Origin: Prorocentrum cordatum
Lineage: Eukaryota > Sar > Dinophyceae > Prorocentrales > Prorocentraceae
Assembly (NCBI GenBank): GCA_963575745.1
Contig: CAUYUJ010015300.1
Span: 278,148-342,147 of the forward strand
Length of the DNA stretch: 64,000 bases
Direction: 5' to 3'
Part shown: positions 8,480 through 18,779 of the stretch, in pieces
How the letters are laid out: every line of letters begins with the position of its first letter
Position numbering within the stretch: the first letter of the stretch is position 1
Position numbers and translations under genes: made by a program
The notes under the pieces: generated by a model
Database searches by the model: none
What the model was told of the DNA's origin: nothing
Seen by the model: only the letters and a program-made list of their open reading frames with translations

Positions 8480-9420
8480 GACGATTTCATAATACGTGCT
8501 GCGGACGCTCACCCCGCGAAGCGAAGATGACTAGTCTACCGTTAGGAGGCAACTTTTTTCACTGTGTGCTACACCAAGCTGAACTCTGAAAGCAGGTTTA
8601 AACTTGGTGGCTGGAAAAGCGAGGCGGGCTCAAAACGCCATCGCCGAAAAGCAAAAACGCCGCATACTAGCGTGCGCAACGCAAGAGGGGGGAAGGAGGA
8701 GCAGAGCGAGAAAGAGGAGGACGAGGCGAACCCCTCTTCCACCTCCCCCTCCTCCACAAATCCTCGTCCTCTCATCCACATCCTCATCCTCAACATCGCC
8801 ATCCCCTGCAGGTCCTGATGACCCACATAGCCAGGCCGACCGCCGTTGCGTGCCGGGCCAGTGCCCGGAGCAGGCACGGTCGGCGCGCCCCGCCCGCGCG
8901 GCTGGGTGCAACCATCACCGCCACGCCCGCCCGGCTGCGCCATTCCACGATACATTCAAGCATACCTCGAACGAGACATGCAGGGATCCAGACCACGATT
9001 TAGACAAGACCTCAATCTAAACATGCCTCGAACGAGACCTCGAGTGAAACATTCAGCCAATCTTAAAAACATGCAGAGGTCCAGACACGGAACAGAAGCC
9101 GAGACGGCCAGGGCTAGTCCTCCTCCTCCTCCTCCTCCTTCTCCTCCTCCTCATCTCAGTACGGTTCCACCAGAAACCCCAGCCACCCCACATGGAGGTC
9201 CACCTGGTATCAGAGGGGACGTTTGGCCAAACGCCCTACGGATGGAATGAATTCGAGGTGGCCCCACTCCGAGTCATGGGGGCCACCAGAGGTAATCGCA
9301 CTCTCCTTTGGAGGCAACGTCGGCTTTTTAGGGCGCCTATCATGAGCCCTGAGGAGAGAAGTGGCTTTAAAATGTCGGGCCGTCTGAGGGACATCAATGA
9401 CCCTGCGTCTCGGGAGCCTC
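8480..9420. other. Intergenic, no gene seen
   Basis: Mixed-composition DNA. It holds a CTC microsatellite at ~9118-9155 and the phrase CCGTTAGGAGGCAACT at 8540, which recurs at ~10794 just upstream of the spliced-leader relic there. Confidence 0.5.
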
Positions 9421-9473
9421 TCGGGAGCTCTGGCATCTGCACTACAGAAGAGTGCGTGTGTAAGTGGAAACTG

Positions 9474-10682
9474 CTAACATATGGCACAATCCGTCTGAGC
9501 TGTTGCTGTAGGCTGAGCATCCCCAAACGACTGCTGTGCGCTGCTGACAGAATGCGTCCAGTTCTCCATTGACCTGCGCTCCAAAGCCGAGCCCAAGCAG
9601 TGATCCAAGGAGTCTGGTATGATATATACAAGCGGATTGAGAATGTTGCGAAGCGTAGACTCCATGTAGATTTTGAACTCGTAAGCTAAACCCCATCTGT
9701 AGAGGATGCACATGCTGAGATCGGCGAGCGTTCTGACCCAGAGTCCACCCAACAAAAAAAACAATGACGTAACCTCCAAATAAAATGATGCAGAAGCTGC
9801 CAACGCATACGTCTTGTAAGCAACGTCCGTTTTGACGATTGCATGCACTTTTGGACAAAACTCATCTAGACCTCGGTCAGCTGTGAACATAAGGACAACA
9901 CCTACGCACGCGAAGAATTCCCCAATAATGGAACACACCGTGCGGTAAAGCGACGGTATCAAGAACAGCAATGCCGACTCCAAACCAACACGACGTCTGT
10001 AAGACCATTGAAACAGATCACGAACAACGAAGACTTCCATGCAACACCCGATGAAAGACACGGCGAATAGCCATTCAACAACGCGTGAATGCCACCACCT
10101 CTGCCGTTCTGCCTCGCCATTGGGAGCGAGGTCGCACGTAGCAGTTTGAGCTGTCGGCATGGCTAGAATGCCGAGGGTGATCATCGCCATTGCCATCCGA
10201 ATGCGCAAGTCTCGGCGAAAGGTTTGGGCGAGACGCGCAACTCGAGGACGAGTCTCGACGGGAGAACCTGATCGAATACATGCAAGATCCCCTGCAGGAT
10301 CATCTTCCCCTACAGGATCATCATCCTCGTTTTGCCTGGCTAGGACGGCCAATGGGCAACTCTCCCACGCCGCGAAAGACGAGCACACAACCAAGCAGGC
10401 AAACCAAGCCAGCCGAGTAAAGCCATCAGTTTTAATTATGTAAAAGGCTGGGACCTCCGAGATTGTCGACGTCGGAACGGCGAGGTCAGGCGAGGCGCAG
10501 ATGCTCATTGGATTCACAAAGAAATCGTGATAAGCGGCCAACACCATAACCACTGCACAGAAGTTCGCGAAGAAAGGACATACTGATTTGAAGTAACCCC
10601 AATGCCTCCACAAGACACTGCGAATATCGGCATTATTGCTGAGATACTCATTAAGGGAAACCGGGGAGTACTCTGCCATCAT
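9474..10682 (-). CDS. Intronless multi-pass membrane protein of unknown family
   Basis: A 402-residue frame starts MMAEYSPVSLNEYLSN. The open frame extends further 5' but passes through relict spliced leaders and has no ATG there, so the ATG at 10682 is preferred. About seven hydrophobic segments are visible, including CPFFANFCAVVMVLAAY, LAWFACLVVCSSFAAW, WLFAVSFIGCCMEVFVV and SFYLEVTSLFFLLGGLWV. An acidic cytosolic-type loop (NEDDDPVGEDDPAGD) follows the second. The C-terminus ends TDCAIC, a CaaX-like prenylation box. There is no frameshift or low complexity over 1.2 kb, so it looks functional. The absence of introns and the spliced-leader relic suggest an mRNA-derived copy. No family is assigned. 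Confidence 0.7.
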   Translation of the reverse strand: MMAEYSPVSLNEYLSNNADIRSVLWRHWGYFKSVCPFFANFCAVVMVLAAYHDFFVNPMSICASPDLAVPTSTISEVPAFYIIKTDGFTRLAWFACLVVCSSFAAWESCPLAVLARQNEDDDPVGEDDPAGDLACIRSGSPVETRPRVARLAQTFRRDLRIRMAMAMITLGILAMPTAQTATCDLAPNGEAERQRWWHSRVVEWLFAVSFIGCCMEVFVVRDLFQWSYRRRVGLESALLFLIPSLYRTVCSIIGEFFACVGVVLMFTADRGLDEFCPKVHAIVKTDVAYKTYALAASASFYLEVTSLFFLLGGLWVRTLADLSMCILYRWGLAYEFKIYMESTLRNILNPLVYIIPDSLDHCLGSALERRSMENWTHSVSSAQQSFGDAQPTATAQTDCAIC

Positions 10683-10757
10683 CTGCGAAGCCGTTCCCCC
10701 TATGAGCCAGACAGGTAAAGGACCTACGCTGTTCGGCGCTGCTGGCTCACAAACACA

Positions 10758-10793
10758 TTGAGCCAATATGTCTTGAGCAAAAATGGCTACGGT
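10758..10793 (-). other. Tandem relict spliced leaders upstream of the membrane-protein gene
   Basis: The minus strand reads ACCGTAGCCATTTT-TGCTCAAG (10793-10772), identical to the 22-nt dinoflagellate spliced leader except one G to T. Directly downstream comes CATATTGGCTCAA (10771-10758), 12 of 13 bases matching the leader's 3' half. The relic lies 76-111 nt before the inferred ATG. It implies at least two rounds of trans-splicing and cDNA insertion. Confidence 0.88.
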
Positions 10794-10859
10794 CCCGTTA
10801 GGAGGCAACTCCTTGGAGGTCCTCGCAAGACCGATCGAGGACTTTTGCTATTAAGCCCG

Positions 10860-11290
10860 AATTGCTCTCGCTAGCCCAGATTGGAACAAATGAGGCCAGA
10901 TTGATCGGGATTGAGCGGAAATCGACGGGAGAATGCCGTATTAGGCCAGTTGAGCGACGATCAAAAATGTGTCTTACGGGAGATGACGTTGCGACCTTAC
11001 GCCGCAGCTTACGCGGGCCGCTGGCGCGGCACGCTGCATTGGAAGCGAGGGCGCTTACGCGCGAGCTTACGCGGGCAGCTTACGCGCCGATGCCGGTGCA
11101 GACGACTCCGTTTTCTCGCGTCGCTCAGTTGTCGGCCGCGGACATACCAGCGCCGATGCTGACTTTTCACCCCCCAGGAGCTGCATGCAAAGACGAACTC
11201 TGTTGTGTTTGGTGCTGCCGCAAAGAAGTTTCCGAGGAGCCGCGGCTCCGCGGGCCCGCAGTAGCCCAGCATCGCAGGGGAGGGAGCTGC
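10860..11290. other. Intergenic with GCTTACGCG repeats
   Basis: GCTTACGCG-like phrases recur at ~11000-11090. The ORF crossing into the inverted repeat to the right is not supported as a gene. Confidence 0.5.
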
Positions 11291-11291
11291 T

Positions 11292-11692
11292 GGGCGGTCA
11301 CGCGGAGGACCGCTCAAGATTGCCCCAGGACGACCCCAAAAAGCGTGGAAGACGCCCAAAGAGGGCCTATGAGGACCTACTTGGCGGCGAGCGAGGGGGG
11401 GAAACGAGAAGTAGAAGACCTTCTCAGAAGGCGGCGGGACTTCTGAGAATCCCTCGCGCCTTCTGAGAAGTGTTCTAAGCCTTCCCCGAAGGAGGCCTTC
11501 TGAGAACTGACAACTTCTCAGAAGGCGCGAGGGATTCTCAGAAGTCCCGCCGCCTTCTGAGAAGGCCTTCTACTTCTCGTTTCCACCCCTCGCTTGCCGC
11601 CAAGTAGGTCCTCATAGGCCCTCTGTGGGCGTCTTCCACGCTTTTTGGGGTCGTCCTGGGGCAATATTGAGCGGTCCTCCGCGTGACCGCCC
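11292..11692. repeat. Inverted repeat, two 180-bp arms, 41-nt spacer
   Basis: Bases 11292-11471 pair with 11513-11692 with only a handful of mismatches (~97% by eye). Both arms carry CTTCTGAGAAG motifs, and each encodes nearly the same peptide on its own outward strand (GGHAEDRS.LPQDDPKKRG). The spacer repeats CTTCTGAGAA. A copy of this kind could extrude as a cruciform or make a long hairpin RNA. Confidence 0.9.
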
Positions 11693-11769
11693 TTCTGAGA
11701 AAGCCTTCTCCTTCGCACTCCCCCCCTCGTTTGCCGCCGACCTGCGCGATGGCCACAAGAGGCCCGAAT

Positions 11770-12360
11770 CATTGATTATCCACAAATGTTACTAGGCATA
11801 CCAAAACAGATACCGATACCGCTGCTCCCCGGACCTCTTCCAGGGTGTGTTCTGACCAAGATTCAGAAACGAATCCAACGGTGTCGTCGAGAGCCTCCCG
11901 GGAGGGCCAAAATGGGTGAAAACAGGCGAGGGGTAGCGGTATGGGTACCGTTGTTTCCTCCAAATCAAACTGATTGTCGCATTCTAGACATGTCGGAAGA
12001 CTGAGCCCCAAGACGACCAAAGAAGCCGCTCAGACTGGCCGAAGACAGCGGAAGGGGCCCCCTAAGAGGTCCCGGAGATGGCCCGAGAGGGCCCAAGGAC
12101 TGGCCCAGCGTGCCCCAAAGACGACCAAGAAGACCTCAAGAGGGCCAAAAAAGGGGCAAGAGAGGCTCAATAGGGGGAGAATTGTAGGGCCCTCGGGACA
12201 CTCCCCTACAAGGTGCGCCCAGCAAGCCCCAAGGATGCCCCCGAGAGGTCCCCAAGAGGCTCCCAAGCAATCCCCAGAGGGCCCCAAGAAGCCACCAAGA
12301 GCCTTGAAACGGCTCCCACGAGGTCGATCCCGAGGCCTCCAAGAGTCGTAAGCCTTTCTC
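11770..12360 (+). repeat. CCAAGA/GGCCCC tract (from ~12000)
   Basis: 11770-12000 shows no gene. From ~12005 to 12350 plus-oriented CCCAAGAGG/CCCAAGACGACC units dominate. Confidence 0.7.
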
Positions 12361-13020
12361 CCTCGTTTCCCATAACTTCCCTTCTGACTCTCACTCTTTC
12401 TATTTCTCTCTCCCTCTCTCCCGTTCTCTCGCTCTTGCTATATCTCTTTCTCAATATACTGTGCTCTCGGCCATGTGCTCTACAGTCTCTATTGTACCTG
12501 CGATCGCAAAGACAAATGCAAGTGGCCACTAGCAAATACTCAAGAACCCCAACACCGAACACCCAAGAACCCCGCCGCCCATCGAAATCGGCCTGGAACT
12601 TTCGCCACGCCCTTACCATCTCATGAACAAAGAAAGCCAGAAACAAACAAGACCGGCCACCGAAATCGGCCCGATACTACTTTCCTCCATTGTTCCAGCA
12701 TTCGCTAGGACCCCTTCAGTGCAAGTGCTGCTTGGGAAATGTGCTCTCCTCCTTTTCCTCTCCCTCGTGATCCTACTCCCTCGCCGGTGTGAGCCCCTGG
12801 AGCCCAAACCCCAACCCCAAACCCTAAACCTCCACAGGGCGAATACAGTAATCATATATACATAGATGAATATGTATCCTCCCCCCCTTCACAGATAATC
12901 ATGCCCTCCTCCTCCGCCGCCTCCTCCCTCAAAATTGTCCACCCGACCTTTGCTCTTGTATGTTCTGCATTCAGAACGAGATTCCGAACAAAGAAACAGG
13001 CGCGGCGAACCCCTCCCTGG
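12355..13020. other. Pyrimidine-rich stretch and unassigned DNA
   Basis: TCTCTC-rich 12380-12450. AACCCCAAACCCTAAACC at ~12815-12832 contains one CCCTAAA, the plant/dinoflagellate telomere complement, but not a tandem array. No gene seen. Confidence 0.5.
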
Positions 13021-13040
13021 AGGCCCGAAACGGGTAAAAC

Positions 13041-13529
13041 ATGTCAAACTCCCCCTTCCTCGTGCTCATCCTAGCTATCGCCCTCCTCCTGACTCCCAGG
13101 GCGACGAGTAAGAAGGATGACAGGGTAGCAAGGATCGAGGATTCGGGCAGGAAAACGGACGGAGAAGGAACAGCATCCTCGTCCTCGCCTAGACTGTCGC
13201 CCCGTTCCTCTTCCCGGCGGAAGGCGAGACGGTACAGGGTGACGGGGGACGCCTTCCTAAGAAAGCAGCTCGCCGTCCAACCAACCCGCCGGTCTTCGAA
13301 TACGTCCTTTGTTCGGCGGTGGACAAACCTCCCTTTAGTAAACCTCCCCTTAGTGAAAACGGCCTGGGACCGAAACCGACGGACCTGGACCCGCAAAAAT
13401 AACGGCCGCGACGCCCTCTCGCGAGCCGAAAACGGCCAATTCACTAATCGACGTGTCAGGGTAGGAGGTCTTCCACCCCCGGTTTGTAGACTCTTCAGGG
13501 GCATCCAAAGAGGGACTGGCTCCTTCTAA
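13041..13529 (+). CDS. Hypothetical ORF with signal-peptide-like start, overlapping a dispersed repeat
   Basis: A 162-residue frame. It begins MSNSPFLVLILAIALLL, a typical signal-peptide hydrophobic core, then a charged Ser/Arg-rich stretch. From ~13310 on it runs through the dispersed repeat also found at 38.3 and 48.4 kb, so the C-terminal half is repeat-derived. No family is recognised. It could be a small secreted protein or chance. Confidence 0.25.
   Translation: MSNSPFLVLILAIALLLTPRATSKKDDRVARIEDSGRKTDGEGTASSSSPRLSPRSSSRRKARRYRVTGDAFLRKQLAVQPTRRSSNTSFVRRWTNLPLVNLPLVKTAWDRNRRTWTRKNNGRDALSRAENGQFTNRRVRVGGLPPPVCRLFRGIQRGTGSF
13310..13480 (+). repeat. Dispersed family R1, copy 1
   Basis: Contains CTTAGTGAAAACGGCCTGGG and CGGCCGCGACGCCCTCTCG, and ends near AATTCACTAATCGACGTGTC. 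TTAGTGAA (13350) and TTCACTAA (13447) act as inverted ends of a 98-bp core. The second copy is at 38258-38385 and the third at 48345-48460, all on the same strand. Confidence 0.8.
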
Positions 13530-13835
13530 GGAGCCCCCCCTGCCTTCCAGAAGGCCACACACCTCGCCAAGCCCCGCGTGGGAGGCCTCCAGAGGACTCC
13601 TGATGCCCTTGCAACACCCTGGAGGTCCCTGGAACCCTTCGGGGGCCTCGGGAAGCCTCAGACGTCAGAAAGCACATGGAAACACTTCATCTTGATCGGT
13701 CGATCGTCGATGACGACGCGGGACGACCCGGCGCGCCTTCGGGAGGCTCTCCAGCGGGATGCCTGACAAGCGAACCCGAGCACAAGCAGGGCGCAATCAT
13801 GCCCGCCGCGCCGTATTCTCCAACCGTTTTCTTAA
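13530..13835. other. Intergenic, no gene seen
   Basis: A few GGAGG/CCTCC phrases and no coherent frame. Confidence 0.45.
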
Positions 13836-13839
13836 TTAT

Positions 13840-14430
13840 GCGCGCTTGATTGTGTGTCAGTCTGGGTGTGGGTCGGACTAGATATGCGGGGCTGAGTCTG
13901 AGCGAGTCTCGGTGTGAGCGGAAGGCACCATGCATGGATGAGTCAGAACGTGACTGGTCTGACAATGCGAGGTTCTAGGCACGACTGTGCCTGACTACAA
14001 TTGCGTTTTGATATGAGGGTGACGGCCTGTGAGTCGGTCTGGGCTTGGCTAGGTATGAGTATGAGCGAGTCTAGATATGAGTAATCAGGAACGGGTGAAC
14101 TCGTATGAGTTGGTCCAGGTAAGATCGAATCTGGGTATGAGCGAGTCTGAGTGTGATCAACTGGGTATGAGTGAGCCTAAGAGGGAAGGGGCATGAAAAT
14201 GAGCGGGTGCGTACGAATTATTCTGAGCACCACGAACGAGTCCGAGTATCAACCACAGCATCGGTCCAGCATCGGTCTGAGTGAATATAAGCGTGCGTGT
14301 GTGTGTCTGGGTGTGAGTGAGCCTGGCTACGAGCGAGAAAGAATGAGCGGCTGCAAGCGTGAAGTAGTCTGTTAATACGTCGCTGAGCATGGGTGGCCAA
14401 GTATGAGCGCGTCTGCATATAAGAGAGAGC
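13840..14430. repeat. Degenerate GAGTATGAGCGAGTC minisatellite, left block
   Basis: Loose ~10-16-bp units of the GTCTGGGTATGAGCGAG type. The same family, in the same orientation, resumes at 15555-16130, so it brackets the poly-C structure. Confidence 0.75.
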
Positions 14431-14434
14431 GTGA

Positions 14435-14745
14435 TCCACCGCCGCTTTACTGTGGAAACCTCTGGAAGCCAGGGGTTTCCCCCCCCCCCCCCTCCGAAAA
14501 TCCCCCCCCCCCCTGCTGGAACCCCTCCCCCCCCCCCCCCCCCTCCCTCCCGGCAAAAACCCCCCCCCCCCCCCCCTCCCCCTCGAAAACCGGGGGGGGT
14601 CACTACCGGTTCGAACCCCCTCCCCCCCCCCCCTCCGGATCCGGAAAACCGGGGGGGGTCACTACCGGTTGGACCCCCCCCCCCTCGAAAACCGGAGGGG
14701 GGTCACTACCGGTTCGACCCCCCCCCCCCACGCACCGCCAGCAAA
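14435..14745. repeat. Poly-C / CACTACCGGTTCGAACCCC array, left arm
   Basis: Long C runs alternate with GAAAACCGGGGGGG and TCACTACCGGTTCGA. The right arm at 15385-15560 is the reverse complement, so the two form an inverted pair. Homopolymer lengths may be unreliable in an assembly. Confidence 0.85.
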
Positions 14746-14754
14746 CGACTCCCG

Positions 14755-15385
14755 GTCCCTACCACCGCTCGCATCACATCCCCCACTGTTGTTCCCAGCA
14801 CCACTGTCCTCACCACCACTGTCCCCACTGGTTCCACCACCGTCCCTATTGTCCCCACCAGTGCCCCCACCACTGTCGCACTGTCCCCACTGTTCCCACA
14901 ACTGTTCCCACCACGGTTCCACTCTCCCCACTGTCTCCACGGACCCAACCACTGCCTATCCCCACTGTCCCCACTGTCCCACTGACTCCTCCGCTGTCCC
15001 ACTGAGCTGTCCCACTGTTCCCACCACTGTCCCCACTGTCCCCACCACTGTCCCCACTGTACCTCTGTCCCATTGTCCCACCGCCGTCCTCGCCACCGCC
15101 TTTACCAGTGTCCCCACCACCATTGTACCCTCCACTGTCCCAGTGTTTCCACCTCATTCCCACTGTCCCCACACCACTGTCCCCACCACCACCGTTCCCA
15201 CCACTGTCCACTGTCCCCCCTGTTCCCACCATTGTCCCCACCACTGTCCCCACCACTACCGTCCCCACCGCTGTCCCACTGTCCCCCCACTGTCCCCACC
15301 ACTGTCCCGCTGTCCCCTCACCACTGTCCCCACCAACACCGTCCCCACCACTGTCCGCACCCCCACTCGGTTTTCCACTCGGTTT
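14755..15385. repeat. CCACTGTCCCCA minisatellite inside the inverted pair
   Basis: About 50 degenerate CCACTGTCCCCA units. The frame reads TVPTTVPTVP on plus and GGDSGG-like on minus. Confidence 0.9.
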
Positions 15386-15560
15386 TCGAGGGGAGGGGGG
15401 GGGAGGGGTTCGAACCGGTAGTGAGGGGGGGGGGGGGGAGGGGTTCGAACCGGTAGTGACCCCCCCCCGGTTTTCCGGAGGGGGGGGGTGGGGGGAGGGG
15501 TTCGAACCGGTAGTGACCCCCCCCCGGTTTTCCGCCAGCAGCGGTAGAACACGCTCTTTC
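15385..15560. repeat. Poly-G / GGTTCGAACCGGTAGTGA array, right arm
   Basis: Reverse complement of the left arm. The similarity extends past the G/C runs: the left flank's CCACCGCCGCTTTACTG region and the right flank's CGCCAGCAGCGGTAG are also related in inverted sense. Confidence 0.85.
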
Positions 15561-16130
15561 GCATATGAGGAAGTATAAGTGAGGAGTGAGTGTGGGTAAA
15601 TCCGAATGTGAGTGACTGAGTATTGGATGGCTCTGAATTGGGTCTGAGTGCGAGCGACTGGGCGTGAGCAACCATGATCGCAAGTTTAAAAGAATATGAC
15701 TGTGTCTGAGTGGCAGAAACCAATCTCCGTATGAACAGGTATATGAGCTTGCCCGAAAACGAATGGCTGGGTACGAGGAGGGCACGTGCTCATTGCCTGT
15801 GTGAATGGGCGACTGACTGTGCGTGGCTGCACGTGGGTAATTTTGAATACGAGTGAGTCGAGTACGAGCGAATCTGAGTACGAATGCGTGCAGCATGCGT
15901 GGCTGGGAACAAATGAGCCCCAGTGTCAGCGACGATGAGTATGAGCGGCTGAGTATTGAGTGGGTTTGACTGCAAATGAGTTCGGGCACGAGTGAGCGAG
16001 TATAAGTGGACACGAGAAAATAAGGGAAGGAGCACGCGCAGGTCCATACAGTAGTGGGTCTGAATATGAGTGGGCCTGGATGTGAATGCGTCCGAGTATG
16101 AATGAGTCTGGGTATGTGGATCCGAGTGTC
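15560..16130. repeat. Degenerate GAGTATGAGCGAGTC minisatellite, right block
   Basis: Same family and orientation as 13840-14430. The poly-C structure sits within this repeat. Confidence 0.75.
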
Positions 16131-16294
16131 CGCCCAAAGCGCGTTCTACCCGATAGGTCCCGTCAGGGGCGTGCTCGGGCCCGCGCAGGCCTTCTGGTGC
16201 CACGCCCCTCTGGATAGCCGAGGGTGGCGTCTACGTGCTGACATGCGGTGGCCATGCGGCACATGAGGCCCTGGCGGGAGACGCGTCTACGTCC

Positions 16295-16470
16295 ACAATA
16301 TTGACCACCTACCAGACCACCCAACCCAACCCGAAGACCCGAATTTCGGGTTGTGGGGGTATGGGCTCCATATGTGTCTTTTCGATGTTCCCGGACCCCC
16401 CCCACTAGAAATCGAGGGTAAATCTGAGCCTTCGGGTTGGGTTGGGGTGGTTTGGTGGTTGGTGAAATAT
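16295..16470. repeat. Inverted repeat with CCCAACCCAACCCGAAG arms
   Basis: ACCACCCAACCCAACCCGAAG-type sequence at ~16310-16335 pairs with CTTCGGGTTGGGTTGGGGTG at ~16430-16450. The loop is ~95 nt. Confidence 0.65.
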
Positions 16471-16479
16471 GGCGTTCTA

Positions 16480-17100
16480 CCTGGGGGGGGCCCGACTAGC
16501 TGGGCGCGAACGGGCCTCTCGGGCCTTCGATGCACACCAAGTGGCTCCTCCCTGCAGTGCCTGCCGGCACGCGGTGATCAGGAGGCTCGGACGCGGTACA
16601 GTGAGGGTCTTGACCTAAGGAACCAGAAATAAGGAGCGAAGCCCCTTTGTTTCCAAGTAAGCCCATGAAGCCAGAAGGAACGGCCGAGCCCCTTTCTAGC
16701 GGCGTTCCGCTACGATTTGCTCTTGCCATTCGACCCCCGCCCTCTCTCGAGTACGCGCCCTCGCGAGGACCATGGAGCGCAGAATCCGCCGAACCCCGAT
16801 TGCTGGGCGTGAAAAGGCGTGTGAGACATGTGGCTGCCCCCCTCCCCCGTTCCCCCTACCCCCAGCTTTCAAAATCCGGTTCGAGGGGGATCCCGGAGGA
16901 GGAAGAATATGTCTCTGGACTCCTACACCCTTGGGGCATCCCGAGCTTCCAAATCTACAATCCGTGGCCTTGAAGATGCCCAGTACTCCATCACAGCTTG
17001 CACAAGCTGGGATGTCGGAAAGAGCGAGGTACGAGTGATGACGTTGAGTTTGGGCGAACCCCTCGAAGGAGGGGTCCAGGGGAGGGCGTAGACAGCAAAA
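16480..17100. other. Intergenic, no gene seen
   Basis: No coherent coding frame or repeat array recognised. Confidence 0.4.
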
Positions 17101-17109
17101 AGTGGTGGT

Positions 17110-18370
17110 AACATGCTCTCCCAACCCCAAGACGGCGTAGGAGGCTTCCAAGGCGGCCGCAGATACCCCCAAGATGACCACAGAGAAGTCCAAGATGGCT
17201 CTAAGACGACCCAAGAGCGCTCCAAGAGAGGCAAGACCGGCCAAGAGCGCTCCAAGATGGCCGACGATGGCCATACGACAGCCTCAGAAGGCCCAAAGAC
17301 GGTACCAGAGACCCTTGAGAGGACCTCCGAGAGGGCCTGCGGAGGCAAAACACATTGATGGTTTTCGGAACATTTTCTCGCTTTGTTTAAACCAAGAACG
17401 ACCCAGGACGACCCAAGAGGCCCGACAGATCGCCCCAAAATGACCCAAGAGAGCCAGAAGACGGCCTGGGGGGGCCCCAAGTGGAGCCCAGAGGGCCCCT
17501 AGAGGCTCCCCAAGTGGCCCCCAAGAGGGCCACAAGGAAAGCCTACCAAGACGAGCAAAGCCTACCAAGAGGCCCCCAAGACGGCCCGAAACGATGCCCC
17601 GGGACGGCCCAAGAAGGGCCCAAAGAAGAGCCCGACAGGGCCCCAGCAGGAGCCTCAGGAGGCACCTCGCACTGCTGTGCCGTAGGTGTGTTTGTAAGAC
17701 TTTCTGGATTCTCGCCTTTTCGTGCTTCCGATGGCCCAGGACGGCCCCAGAGACGCCCAAGACTATTCCAAGATGGCCCCACGAGGCCCCCAAGAGGGCG
17801 CCAAGGTGCCCCAGATGGTCCTCAGAGGCTTCCAAGAGAGCCCCAAGTGGGCCCCAAGTGGCCCCCAAGAGACCCCCAAGGGGAGCCTCAAGACGGCCAA
17901 CGTCCTCCAAGACGACGCCCCAAGACGGCACGAAAGGGCCCCAGGACTGCCCAGGGTCCCCCCCACGAGGGCCCAACAGTTCTCCAAAAAGGACCCTCAG
18001 AAGGCCAAACACACTGTTGTGCCTTAGGTTTTGTTTGTAAGACTTGTTTGATTCTCGCCTTTTCGGGCTTCCGACGGCCCAGGACGGCCCCAGAGACGCC
18101 CAAGATCGTCCCAAGATGGCTTCACGAGGCCCCGAAGAGGGCCCCGAGGCGCCCCAAGAGGCCCCCCAGACCCAAGGTGGCCCCAGAGAGCCCCCCAGAG
18201 GATCCCAAGAGAGCCCCAAGCGGCTCCCAAGAGGGCCCCCAGAGTGCCGCAAGGAAAACCCAACGACGGCCAAAGCCCTCCAAAACAACCCCGAGACGCC
18301 CCAAAAAGGTACCCAGGACGGCCCCACAAGGCCCCGACAGGACGCCCAAGAAGGCCCAGGGACGCCAAGC
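17110..18370 (+). repeat. Long CCAAGA/GGCCCC tract with a repeated spacer
   Basis: The largest block of the family, all plus-oriented. Within it a phrase ending GTTTGTAAGACTTTCTGGATTCTCGCC recurs (17690 and 18030), followed by CTTCCGATGGCCCAGGACGG or a close variant. The block therefore contains a ~340-bp higher-order unit. Confidence 0.8.
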
Positions 18371-18375
18371 TCGTA

Positions 18376-18725
18376 ACTCCAGGGCCTCCAGAGCGAGCGG
18401 TGACGTGGACAATGTTTAACACCAGGGCTCCCCGAAGCGAGCGGTGACGTAAAACGCTTTGAGCACCAAGGCCCCCAAGAGCCCATAAAGACGTAACAAG
18501 CTCTTGAAACCGAGGCTCTGGCGAGAGTGCGGTGACGTACAAAGCTGTGAACACCAAGGCTCCCAAGAGCTCACAATGACGTGACAAACTCTTCACACGA
18601 AGGCTCTCAAGAGCGAGCGGTAACGTAAAAAGCCCTTGACACCAAGGCTCGCTCCAAACAGCGTGCGGTGCTATAAAACACTCTTAACACCAAGGCTCCC
18701 ACGGCGAACGGTGCCATAAACCATC
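18376..18725. repeat. 44-bp satellite, eight copies
   Basis: GCGGTGACGT-like cores recur at 18401, 18445, 18489, 18533, 18577, 18621, ~18667 and ~18711, joined by ACACCAAGGCTCCCAAGAG. The TGACGT core is the least variable part in the left copies. Confidence 0.9.
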
Positions 18726-18779
18726 TCGGGCAAAAGCTTGAAGCGCTCTTTCCGTTTCCGTGCCGGCCCATGTCCAACA

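Noticed and set aside
12809-12832. Telomere-like AACCCCAAACCCTAAACC
   Set aside because: Only one true CCCTAAA; no tandem array.
14403-15456. Proline/threonine-rich secreted protein (TVPTTVPTVP)
   Set aside because: Translation of a degenerate 12-bp minisatellite and poly-C; equally long ORFs on the other strand.
14590-15525. GGTTCGAACCCC looks like a tRNA T-loop, repeated several times
   Set aside because: No acceptor stem, D-arm or anticodon arm can be drawn around any copy; GGTTCGAACC is simply a palindrome within the poly-C array.
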